Source: CAVPJW01 sp963705525
GTDB lineage: Bacteria; Acidobacteriota; Vicinamibacteria; Vicinamibacterales; CAVPJW01
Assembly: GCA_963705525.1 (NCBI GenBank)
Contig: CAVPJW010000002.1
Span: 310,001-374,000 of the forward strand
DNA: 64,000 bases
Reading direction: 5' to 3'
Below the pieces are notes generated by a model. The model was not told the DNA's origin and made no database searches. It saw nothing but the letters and a program-made list of their open reading frames with translations. Both the position numbers and the translations under genes were made by a program. This document shows, piece after piece, positions 25,412 through 33,157 of this stretch; positions within the stretch are counted from its first letter, which is position 1, and every line of letters begins with the position of its first letter.

Positions 25412-26709
25412 CGCACCCGGTTCTCGCCCGTTCGACTGGTCCCGGCTTCGGTCTCGAGACTGTAATCCACAATCGTCATCATCATTTCTTCCCAGGTCTG
25501 AATTCCCCACGGAACATCCACCTTGGGATCGGGATTCCTGGGGTTACCGTCCGAATTGTCGTAGTGCGCGGTCACCTCGAGCCTCGTCCCTGCCGGCACG
25601 CTGACAGGATCGATGAAGGTGTACTCATCCTGATGGTCAAAGTTGAATTTCGGAACCGACAGCGCAATCTCCGAGCGGCCGGTCGGGAAGGAGAGCTCAG
25701 TCTCGATGTTCCTGAGCCGCAGGTGTCCATGAGGCAGCAGGCTCCAGATGCGCACATCCTTCAGAAACTTCGCGTGAGCCCGGACGACGAAGTCAGGTAC
25801 GCCCGCGGGTATCACGAAGTCGTCGGCGCCGATGGCCTGTGTGTGAATCTCGTGTGCGGGAGCGCTCTTCGCAAAGGTGAGCCCCACGCGCGTCCGGTCC
25901 CGACCCGGCGTGCCATTGGCCTGATAGTGCATTTGAAACACCAGCGTCGTTCCCGGATGCAGCCGTTTGGCCGTGCCAGGCGGATAGACCTTGGGGGGGA
26001 TTCCGGGTCCGTAGCTTGCGAGCACGGGCCCGAGGCCTGCGGCTTCGAGGCGTTCCGGCTGATCGGCGCGCACGGCGCGGCCCTCGCCGCGCACGCGGGG
26101 CCACGTATAGAAGATCACCGCGTGATGCACGCGCTCGCGATCGCCCGGCCGGATTTCAACTGATTGCAGCCAGTGGTCCTCCGTGAAGTTGGTCGGCACG
26201 CGAAAATGCTGGTACGTGATCGCGCCTGACGCGGGAATCTGAAAATCGTCCGCTGGTTCGAGCACGAGGTCCGGCTCGCCGAGCGCCCATCCGTCGACAT
26301 ACTTCGGAGGCTCGGGCAAGTCTCGCGGGTTGCCCTCGGGCGCGCCTCCCTTGATCCATTCGAGAATGGTGTCCGCCTCCGTCTTCTCGAGGTGACGCTC
26401 CTCGCGGAATTTTCCATAGCGGGGATCGGCGGCCCAGGGCGGCATCTCGTGTTCGAGAATCTTTTCGCGGATCGATTTCGCCCACGGCCTCGCATCGTCG
26501 TACGACAGGAGCGACATCGGCGCGACCTCACCCGGGCGATGACAGGTCGTGCAGTGTTTGTAGAAGACAGGCGCGACGTCACGGCTGAACGTGGGCGTGG
26601 CGGCATCCGACTGTGCGGAGGCTTCCACCCGGGACGCCGCCACACGCCACAGGGCCGCGGAGCCACTGAGAGCAATCATGACGAGGAGGCTTGTTCGCGG
26701 CCAGGACAA
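25408..26709 (-). CDS. Fusion of c-type cytochrome and PHM-like type II copper monooxygenase (433 aa)
   Basis: Exported protein with an N-terminal hydrophobic segment (SLLVMIALSGSAALW). A cytochrome-like domain has haem motif CTTCH (53-57) and MPPWAADPRYGKF. The C-terminal part matches the ascorbate-dependent type II copper monooxygenase fold (PHM): a His-His pair at 195-196 (RVHHAVIF), His261 in FQMHYQ, His-x-His at 327/329 (LLPHGHLRL) and a Met cluster at 409-411 (WEEMMMTIVDYS). In PHM the equivalent residues bind CuH (HH and H) and CuM (HxH and M). The start is TTG with GGGAG upstream; an internal ATG (26679) would cut the signal segment. The haem domain could feed electrons to the copper centre (inference). 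Downstream of the DegT gene by 20 nt. Confidence 0.85.
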   Translation of the reverse strand: MSWPRTSLLVMIALSGSAALWRVAASRVEASAQSDAATPTFSRDVAPVFYKHCTTCHRPGEVAPMSLLSYDDARPWAKSIREKILEHEMPPWAADPRYGKFREERHLEKTEADTILEWIKGGAPEGNPRDLPEPPKYVDGWALGEPDLVLEPADDFQIPASGAITYQHFRVPTNFTEDHWLQSVEIRPGDRERVHHAVIFYTWPRVRGEGRAVRADQPERLEAAGLGPVLASYGPGIPPKVYPPGTAKRLHPGTTLVFQMHYQANGTPGRDRTRVGLTFAKSAPAHEIHTQAIGADDFVIPAGVPDFVVRAHAKFLKDVRIWSLLPHGHLRLRNIETELSFPTGRSEIALSVPKFNFDHQDEYTFIDPVSVPAGTRLEVTAHYDNSDGNPRNPDPKVDVPWGIQTWEEMMMTIVDYSLETEAGTSRTGENRVR

Positions 26710-26729
26710 CGTTCAGCTTGCTCCCTGAG

Positions 26730-27884
26730 TTAGCGCCGGAGGATGCGCATCATCGCATCGATCACCCGGCTCTGCTCATCGTCGCTGAGATCGGCCGAGA
26801 GAGGCAAGGACACTGTCTGCCGACCGATGCGCGCGCTGGCCGGCCAGTCGTCGGGTTTCCAGCCGAACGTCCGCTGATAGTAGGGGTGGGTGGCGATGCT
26901 GTTGTAGTGGACGCCCACGCCGATGCCCTCCCTGGTGAGGGCATCGATGAAGGCGTCCCGCGAAATCCCCGCTCGCCGTTCGTCCACGAGCACCGTGAAC
27001 AGGTGGAGGGCGTGCCGGTTGTTCTGATCGACCGGCGCGGGCAGGTCCAGCGGAAGGTCGCTCAGTTCTTTCGAATACCTCTCCCAGATCCGTCGTCGGC
27101 GCGTCCAATTGTCTTCGACTCTGCGCAGCTGCCAGAGGCCGAGCGCCGCCTGGATGTCCATCATGTTGTATTTGAATCCGGGTTCGACGACCTCGTAGTG
27201 CTTGTATCCCTCATCGCCGAAGCGCTTCCATGCGTCCTTGCTGAGGCCGTGAAGCGCGAGCGTGCGGATGCGAGCGAGATCGTCGCCGCTCTTCGCCAGG
27301 ACCATGCCGCCCTCGCCGGTCGTGACGTTCTTCGTCGCGTAAAAGCTGAAGCAGCCAAAGTCGCCGACGGTCCCGGCCTTCCCCAGGTCCGTCTCGGTCT
27401 CGATCGCATGAGCGCAGTCCTCGATCAAGGCGAGGCCGTGGCGCCTCGCCAGGTCGACGAGAGGCTCCATGGTGCACGGGCGTCCCGCAAAGTGCACGAT
27501 GAGAAGTGCGCGGGTGCGTGAGGTGATACGGCGCTCGATGTCCGAAGGGTCGATGTTCATCGAGGCGGGGCTCACGTCCGCGAGTACGGGGGTCGCGCCG
27601 GTGTGAATGATCGCGTTGACCGTGCTGCAGAACGTGAGTCCGGTCGTGACGACCTCGTGGCCGCGCTCGATGCCGGCGACGATGAGGCTCAGATGGAGGG
27701 CGGCCGTGCAGGAGTGGACGGCCGCTGCCTGCTCGACGCCCTTGTAGGCCGAGAACTCCTGTTCGAAGCGCGCGACGCGCGGTCCCGTCCCGATCCAGCG
27801 CGATCGCAGCGTGGCGACGACTTCATCGATCTCCTCGTCCTCGATGACCGGCCGGCCAAAGACGATGAACGGGTTGTCCGTCAT
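26730..27884 (-). CDS. DegT/DnrJ/EryC1 sugar aminotransferase, WecE/ArnB-like (384 aa)
   Basis: PLP-dependent transaminase acting on nucleotide-linked keto sugars. The N-terminus has IVFGRPVIEDEEIDEV and SRWIGTGPRVARFEQEFSAY. The cofactor region is VHSCTAALHLSL, LIEDCAHAIE (Asp and His stacking on PLP) and the Schiff-base Lys185 in SFYATKNVTTGEGGM. The C-terminal part includes GFKYNMMDIQAALG and GVGVHYNSIATHPYY. The length is normal. The ATG makes an ATGA overlap with the acyltransferase gene. With the WecD-like acetyltransferase in the same cluster, the likely product is a 4-amino-4,6-dideoxyhexose or a similar amino sugar for a surface glycan. Confidence 0.92.
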   Translation of the reverse strand: MTDNPFIVFGRPVIEDEEIDEVVATLRSRWIGTGPRVARFEQEFSAYKGVEQAAAVHSCTAALHLSLIVAGIERGHEVVTTGLTFCSTVNAIIHTGATPVLADVSPASMNIDPSDIERRITSRTRALLIVHFAGRPCTMEPLVDLARRHGLALIEDCAHAIETETDLGKAGTVGDFGCFSFYATKNVTTGEGGMVLAKSGDDLARIRTLALHGLSKDAWKRFGDEGYKHYEVVEPGFKYNMMDIQAALGLWQLRRVEDNWTRRRRIWERYSKELSDLPLDLPAPVDQNNRHALHLFTVLVDERRAGISRDAFIDALTREGIGVGVHYNSIATHPYYQRTFGWKPDDWPASARIGRQTVSLPLSADLSDDEQSRVIDAMMRILRR

Positions 27885-29011
27885 GATGCCGCAAGCGAGC
27901 CGGCCGCCGCAGCCTGCCGCGGGGCAGCGCTCGGCGCCTTGCGATAGGGCACGCGATCCTTCAGATCGTTCAGCGGGCTCTCGAAGAAGTGCCACGCCGC
28001 CATCGCCAGGACCGTCGTGAGGATCAGCGAACTCCAGAACTCGGGCACGTGGCTGAGCGCCGGCACGATGGGTTCGATAGCCTGGAGCATGGGCCACGTG
28101 AACACGTGAATCAGGTACATCCCATAGCTCATCTTCCCGAAATAGGGAAGCGGCTGGAGGGCGAGCGCCCGGGCGAACCATGTGTGGCCGCCGTGCCAGA
28201 GTCCCAGCACGAGCGCGGCGAAGACCGGCGCAAAGAGACTTTGCTGGTGCGTAGGAACGAATTGTCCGAAGAACAACATCGGGTTGCCGAAGATCCACAG
28301 AAGGCCGATGCCGATCAGGCTGCCGTACAGGGCAACGGAGGGCGGCAGTTTCTCGAGCTTCCCCTGGTGATCGAGATACGCCGCCAGACAGCCCCAGACC
28401 AGGTATTCGCCGCACACCGGAAGAAGGGCGCCATAGTAGGCGCGTGGGTGGTACTCGATGAAATAGAACCGCGAGGCAATGCTCATGACCAGCAAGGTGA
28501 TGAGCAGCTGTCCACGCCAGCGCTTGGGCGTGACGAGCAGGAGAACGGGATAAAGGAGATAGAACTGCTCTTCGACCGAGAGGCTCCAGAGATGCGAGCC
28601 TATGCGAATGAGCTGATTGCGCGTCATGAACTCACCCGCGTGCAGCGCGAGACTCAGGTCGTATATCTTGACATTGAAGATGTACGCGAACTGCCATGCG
28701 GCGTACGGCAGCAACCCCGCGATGACGCACAGAATCAGGACCAGGTAGTAGATCGGAAAGATTCTCAGGCCTCTCCGGAGGTAGAAGCGCCAGAGAAAGG
28801 AACCCCACGGACGGCTTTCGTTCTGCAGGATGATGCGTGTGATGAGGAAGCCGCTCAGCACGAAGAACACCGGCATGCCGTACGTTGCGATCCACATCTT
28901 CCGGGAGGGGAAATGGTGAAAGCTGAAGACCGTAATGAACAGCACGGTCCGCAGGCCATCCAGCTGCGGCCGCTGCCGCATGCGATCGCTCAGTGGCGGA
29001 CGGGTGCCCAT
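27881..29011 (-). CDS. Acyltransferase 3 family membrane protein (376 aa)
   Basis: OafA/YrhL-type O-acyltransferase with about ten TM helices. The N-terminal signature is PQLDGLRTVLFITVFSFHHF (catalytic His in the HH pair), followed by PVFFVLSGFLITRIIL, FYLRRGLRIFPIYYLVL and SHLWSLSVEEQFYLLYP, all diagnostic. The C-terminal helices include GKMSYGMYLIHVFTWPML. No SGNH domain is attached. It acylates (often acetylates) sugars of lipopolysaccharide, capsule or peptidoglycan at the membrane. It overlaps the aminotransferase gene by ATGA and follows the acetyltransferase gene by 92 nt. Confidence 0.93.
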   Translation of the reverse strand: MGTRPPLSDRMRQRPQLDGLRTVLFITVFSFHHFPSRKMWIATYGMPVFFVLSGFLITRIILQNESRPWGSFLWRFYLRRGLRIFPIYYLVLILCVIAGLLPYAAWQFAYIFNVKIYDLSLALHAGEFMTRNQLIRIGSHLWSLSVEEQFYLLYPVLLLVTPKRWRGQLLITLLVMSIASRFYFIEYHPRAYYGALLPVCGEYLVWGCLAAYLDHQGKLEKLPPSVALYGSLIGIGLLWIFGNPMLFFGQFVPTHQQSLFAPVFAALVLGLWHGGHTWFARALALQPLPYFGKMSYGMYLIHVFTWPMLQAIEPIVPALSHVPEFWSSLILTTVLAMAAWHFFESPLNDLKDRVPYRKAPSAAPRQAAAAGSLAAS

Positions 29012-29103
29012 GCGCTGAAGATTGGACTCAACGGCCAGCCGGACTCATCCCGGCGCCACTGAACAAGCGGTGGAGTAGATATGAGGCCCTGTCGATGACG
29101 AGG

Positions 29104-30075
29104 TCAGTCGCCCAGCCAGGCATGGAAAGTGTACTCCGCGCGCACGTACTCGCCCCCAAGGGTTTCGTACACGCGGACAACCGTGAAGTTGTGGCTCTGG
29201 GTCTGCGCCTCGGCGAGCCCGCCTTGATCCTTGGACCAGTGGCTGCCGGCCCGTATGAGGCCGGTGTAGGCGCCCGGCGCATCCCGCCGGCACGCACCGA
29301 GGCCTCCACCGAACACCAGCGCACCACCAACCGTTGACACCGGCTCGAGCTGGCGAAGCGCGAGGAATCCGTGCAGCGTGCCCTGGCCATTCTCCGTCAC
29401 GAAGATCATCGAGGCCATCTGACCCGCGCAGCAGCGGCGGGCCCACTCGACATACAGCTCGTCGGCGCGTTCCGTCGCCAGGTGTCGATCCAGATGGAAG
29501 CGGCCTTTGAATCCCCGGTACGATTCGCGCGCGATGTCCACGATCTGGTCGGCGTCCTCGGGCCGAAACGGCCGAAGCACGCCCATCTCTCGGACGACGG
29601 GCAACGGCTCCCGCTTCGGGTGATACATGTAGGTGACGAGCGCGTCCTTCAGGCCGAAGCCGTGCGTTTCGAGCGCTTCGATCGCCTGCATGTCGGCCAC
29701 GTCCACGCGTGCGCTCAGGTGGCGGATGTCGACCGAGCGGCACAGCTCGAAACAGGCATCGACGACGGCTCCGAGCGGGCGGCGCGCATCCTCTCCCGAC
29801 CGGAGCAGATAGTCCACGCGACCCATGGGGATGCCAAAAAACGCGCTGTCCCACGGCAGGCGACGGAAGGAAATAGCCGCCGCGCTGTCGGAATCCGTAG
29901 CGAGGAAGACGCCGCCATCCGGATTCTTCAGCGTCGATTCGATCTCGGCGCGAAGCACGAGATCCTGCCGTCGTCGTGAGAGGAGCCGGTGCTGGCGGAA
30001 GGGCTTGAATTCGTACCCGTGAATCAGGGGATCCAGCTGCTCGATGTCTGACGCCTGGAGACGCCTAACCTCCAC
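29104..30075 (-). CDS. GNAT-family acetyltransferase, WecD-like, with N-terminal extension (323 aa)
   Basis: The segment ISFRRLPWDSAFFGIPMGRVDYLL is the characteristic start of dTDP-fucosamine acetyltransferase-like (WecD) proteins. It is followed by a first alpha/beta lobe (DIRHLSARVDVADMQAIEAL), a link (LRPFRPEDADQIVDIARESY) and the GNAT core with the CoA loop region GTLHGFLALRQLE...GGALVF and a C-terminal NFTVVRVYETLGGEYV. At 323 aa it is about 100 residues longer than E. coli WecD, mainly through an N-terminal extension (1-75). It overlaps the ArnC-like gene by 11 bp. Probably N-acetylates the amino sugar made by the DegT enzyme. Confidence 0.75.
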   Translation of the reverse strand: MEVRRLQASDIEQLDPLIHGYEFKPFRQHRLLSRRRQDLVLRAEIESTLKNPDGGVFLATDSDSAAAISFRRLPWDSAFFGIPMGRVDYLLRSGEDARRPLGAVVDACFELCRSVDIRHLSARVDVADMQAIEALETHGFGLKDALVTYMYHPKREPLPVVREMGVLRPFRPEDADQIVDIARESYRGFKGRFHLDRHLATERADELYVEWARRCCAGQMASMIFVTENGQGTLHGFLALRQLEPVSTVGGALVFGGGLGACRRDAPGAYTGLIRAGSHWSKDQGGLAEAQTQSHNFTVVRVYETLGGEYVRAEYTFHAWLGD

Positions 30076-31081
30076 CGGCGACTCCCGACGGCATCCGCCC
30101 CGTACTCACCGCGGCCAGCGAGGTCCGATCGTCGCGCGACGAGGCGGTATGCGCGTCGTGCACGCGGCGAACGAGGTAGAACGGCCGGCCGCTGCTCTGG
30201 CGATGGATTCGCTGCACGTAGTCGCCGCCAAGCCCGAGCAGCGCGACGAGCGCCGTGACGATGGTCAGTGCAAGCGTGACCACTGCGGGCACAAATGACA
30301 TGCCCCAGGTGGACGCGACATACGTCTCGGCGATCGTTGCCATCAGCAAGACGAAGGCGAGCCCCGATCCCAGAACGAAGATCCAGGCGAATACGTCGCC
30401 CATTGCGTTGACGAAGAAGTCCATGAAAAGACGAATCAGCCCGGTAGAGGAGTAGGACGATTCCCGCCTTGTACGAGGCCGAGCCCGATGCATGACCTCC
30501 ACCTCGGTCACGCGCCGGGAGAGCCGCACCGCGAGCGGTTTGAGGAAGCGCCGGAGCTCACCGAATGCGGCGACGTTCCTGCCGACCTCGGCTGTGAAGG
30601 CGTTGAAGGGACACCCCACATCGGTCAGATGGACGCCGGCCATTCGCACGACCATCCACGTGACCAGCTTCGACAGCCAGCGGCGGAAGAGCGGATCGCG
30701 GCGTTCGAGCCGCACGCCGCTGACGAGATCGTACCCCTGGCGGAGCGGCGCGAGCAGCTTCGGGATGTCGCGAGGATCGAATTGCAGATCGGCGTCCATC
30801 GTGACGAAGTAGGTCCCGCGCGCGTATTCGAAGCCCGCCGATATCGCGGCGTGCTGGCCGAAGTTGGTTGCAAGCTCGACAATCCGGATTCGCGGATCTT
30901 TGCGCTGCAAGGACACGAGCGTCTCGATCGTGCCATCCGAGCTCCCATCGTCCACGAACACCACCTCCGCTCCGCCCTCGATCGCGTCGAGGACCGGGCC
31001 GAGCTCGGTGTGCAGGTCCTGCAGCACGCTCTCGCTGTTGAAGACCGGCACGAGGATGGAGACGAGAGGGCGAGCGCTCAT
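30065..31081 (-). CDS. GT2 polyprenyl-phosphate glycosyltransferase, ArnC/DPM1-like (338 aa)
   Basis: The N-terminal GT-A domain has VSILVPVFNSESVLQDLH, the nucleotide-binding VVFVDDGSSDGTIE, NFGQHAAISAGFEYARG and the metal DxD in FVTMDADLQFDP. Two C-terminal TM helices follow (VFAWIFVLGSGLAFVLLMATI, FVPAVVTLALTIVTALVALLG), as in ArnC and bactoprenol glucosyltransferases. It should load a sugar from a nucleotide onto undecaprenyl phosphate at the inner face of the membrane. It overlaps the upstream GT-C gene by ATGA, a natural pairing: lipid-sugar donor synthase plus periplasmic transferase. The C-terminal tail is basic and unusually long. Confidence 0.9.
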   Translation of the reverse strand: MSARPLVSILVPVFNSESVLQDLHTELGPVLDAIEGGAEVVFVDDGSSDGTIETLVSLQRKDPRIRIVELATNFGQHAAISAGFEYARGTYFVTMDADLQFDPRDIPKLLAPLRQGYDLVSGVRLERRDPLFRRWLSKLVTWMVVRMAGVHLTDVGCPFNAFTAEVGRNVAAFGELRRFLKPLAVRLSRRVTEVEVMHRARPRTRRESSYSSTGLIRLFMDFFVNAMGDVFAWIFVLGSGLAFVLLMATIAETYVASTWGMSFVPAVVTLALTIVTALVALLGLGGDYVQRIHRQSSGRPFYLVRRVHDAHTASSRDDRTSLAAVSTGRMPSGVAGGG

Positions 31082-33099
31082 CTGGATGAAACACCCGTTC
31101 GGGGTTCGATGCGAATCGCGTACACGGCAATGCCCGGTGGTCTGTTCATATCCGTGGCCGTCGCGTTCACGGAGGGAGCGACGGCAGTGTCAGTCCTTCG
31201 AAGAGCGACTCGATTATAGCCTCTTCGCCAGATTCTCCGGCCCGATCCGGAGGCCGGCACCGTGAGCTCGGCCGTCTTGCGTGAGCTGTCGAACAGCAAT
31301 CTTCCGATTGGGACGCCGTTGACCTCGACGTTGAGCATCGACGGAGCCGTTTGCTCGGTGCGCCCGTCCACGCGCACGGAGAACGACGCGGCCTTCTGAG
31401 GATCGAGCGGCACGACAACGGTGCCCAGCCCCTCAGTCAGCCACCAGAACTCCTGCGCGGAGCCGTCCCGCGCGTCAGGAGCCGCCCAGCCATCCAGAAG
31501 AAACGGCTCTGCGTGCCGGTCGAAGACGATCTCGGCCCGTGGCAGGAGCGGTCGAGGCGAGAGGAGGTCGTATCGATCGACCGGAACACCTTCACGCCAG
31601 GCGAACCAGACGTTGGCGGGGAACGCAAAGGGGTAGCGGAATGGGGCCTCCGTCAGAACCTCGCCCTGCTGCCGGACCAACGTGTCGAATCGTATCGGCT
31701 CGTTCCGCGGCAACTGCTGATGATGGTATTGGGCCATCAGGAGGTAGTTCCACCCCAGCGCGCAGGCGCCGAGCGATCCGATCAGCACCAGCGGCCGCGT
31801 TCGCAGCCAGAGCAGCAACAGCGCGAGACCGGGCCCGAGGGCGGCGACGGTGCTCGAAAAGCGGCGGCCGCCGAACGCCCAGCCGCCCCACCAGTCGTCG
31901 GCGCTTCCATTCACCCAGCTCATGGTCGCGAACACGATGAGCGCGGCGAGGGCCCACTGCCGATCACGCCGGAGATAGAAGATGGTTCCGATGAGCGCGG
32001 CATACGCGACAGGCGTCCACGAAAAAAAGCCGTGCCAGGAAGAGAAGAGCACATCCATCCATCGCGAATCGAACGGGTGAAGATATCCGCCCGATCCCAT
32101 CAACTTGAAGTTCTGTCCTGCCATCAATGCGCTCACGGCCCCGAGCTGGACTGCCAGAAACGGCGCCGCGCCGAGCGCAAGAAGCAGTGCAGTTCGCGGA
32201 ATAGCGACGCGCCACGCGTGTCGGGTTGATCCGCCTGACAGCAGACGGACGATCGGGAACACGACGAAGAGGGCGTCCTGGGGTCTGACAACGATGGCGA
32301 GGCCGAGCAGAGTGCCGAGGACGACACCGCGACGAGTTGTGACACCGTTGGCATCGACCCACGCGTCCGATCCCACGAGAAACAGCGCGATGAGCCCGAA
32401 CGAGGCCGCATGCGCCATCGACGGCTCGTAGATGGCGTACCACGCGACGGGAGTGGCGCCGAAGAGGAGCAGCGAGGTTACGAGCGCGACGGCGCGGCCG
32501 AACTCGCGGCGGAGCCTCATGTGCAGCGCGACGAGGCCCGTCGCGGCCAGCATGTACGACGGGATGAGCGCGGCGCGAACATACGGTCCGACCAGACCCG
32601 CCACGCGGGGCGATTCGGACCATGCTCCAAGCTGCTGCCCAACGACGTCTATCCCCCGGACCAACAGGTAGACCGGCGCCCACACGATCGCCGCGCCAAA
32701 CGCGACGACGTGATGTGGACGCGCCGGCAGCCTCAGGACACGGAGCTCGTACGCGATGTCGAGGTCGCGATCGAACACCAGGCTGCGCAGGTGGGCGAAG
32801 TAGATGCAGCCGTCACTCGTGATTCCTTCGGTGAGAACCTGCTGGAGCGCGAGCCCGAAGATGAGCGCGGCGACCAGTAGATGGATGTCGATCGTCGAGG
32901 AGACGAACGCCGAGTAGCGCACCCGGTTCGAGCGGCCCCATGCCGTGAGCGACCAGAGAATTCCAACCCCGAACCCCGCGACGCACATCTCGAGGAGCGG
33001 TGGATGACGAAATCCATAGAACAGCCACCCGAGATACACGATGGTCGCCAGGCCGCTCAACCAGGCGCCAACCGTCGCCGATCTGGACGGGGACATCAT
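31078..33099 (-). CDS. Large polytopic membrane protein, probable GT-C glycosyltransferase (673 aa)
   Basis: About twelve hydrophobic helices span residues 10-460 (TVGAWLSGLATIVYLGWLFY, HLLVAALIFGLALQQVL, LIPSYMLAATGLVALHM, LGPGLALLLLWL). The first large loop carries GITSDGCIYFAHLRSLVFD, an acidic position typical of GT-C enzymes. A C-terminal soluble beta-rich domain (about 480-673; VRVDGRTEQTAPSMLNVEVNGVPIG in outline) is predicted to be periplasmic and might bind glycan. It is the first gene of the cluster running down to the aminotransferase and overlaps the ArnC-like gene by ATGA. The exact acceptor is unknown, and family assignment rests on topology and context. Confidence 0.7.
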   Translation of the reverse strand: MMSPSRSATVGAWLSGLATIVYLGWLFYGFRHPPLLEMCVAGFGVGILWSLTAWGRSNRVRYSAFVSSTIDIHLLVAALIFGLALQQVLTEGITSDGCIYFAHLRSLVFDRDLDIAYELRVLRLPARPHHVVAFGAAIVWAPVYLLVRGIDVVGQQLGAWSESPRVAGLVGPYVRAALIPSYMLAATGLVALHMRLRREFGRAVALVTSLLLFGATPVAWYAIYEPSMAHAASFGLIALFLVGSDAWVDANGVTTRRGVVLGTLLGLAIVVRPQDALFVVFPIVRLLSGGSTRHAWRVAIPRTALLLALGAAPFLAVQLGAVSALMAGQNFKLMGSGGYLHPFDSRWMDVLFSSWHGFFSWTPVAYAALIGTIFYLRRDRQWALAALIVFATMSWVNGSADDWWGGWAFGGRRFSSTVAALGPGLALLLLWLRTRPLVLIGSLGACALGWNYLLMAQYHHQQLPRNEPIRFDTLVRQQGEVLTEAPFRYPFAFPANVWFAWREGVPVDRYDLLSPRPLLPRAEIVFDRHAEPFLLDGWAAPDARDGSAQEFWWLTEGLGTVVVPLDPQKAASFSVRVDGRTEQTAPSMLNVEVNGVPIGRLLFDSSRKTAELTVPASGSGRRIWRRGYNRVALRRTDTAVAPSVNATATDMNRPPGIAVYAIRIEPRTGVSSR

Positions 33100-33157
33100 G
33101 GCCGACGGGCGAATGGCTCTCTAGGCACATGCGCCCCTCGGTCGCGGACGAATCGAA

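Noticed and set aside
27885..28415. N-terminal extension of the DegT aminotransferase
   Set aside because: It is the shadow frame of the acyltransferase gene; the family start ITFGRP-like IVFGRP follows the ATG at 27884, which forms an ATGA overlap.
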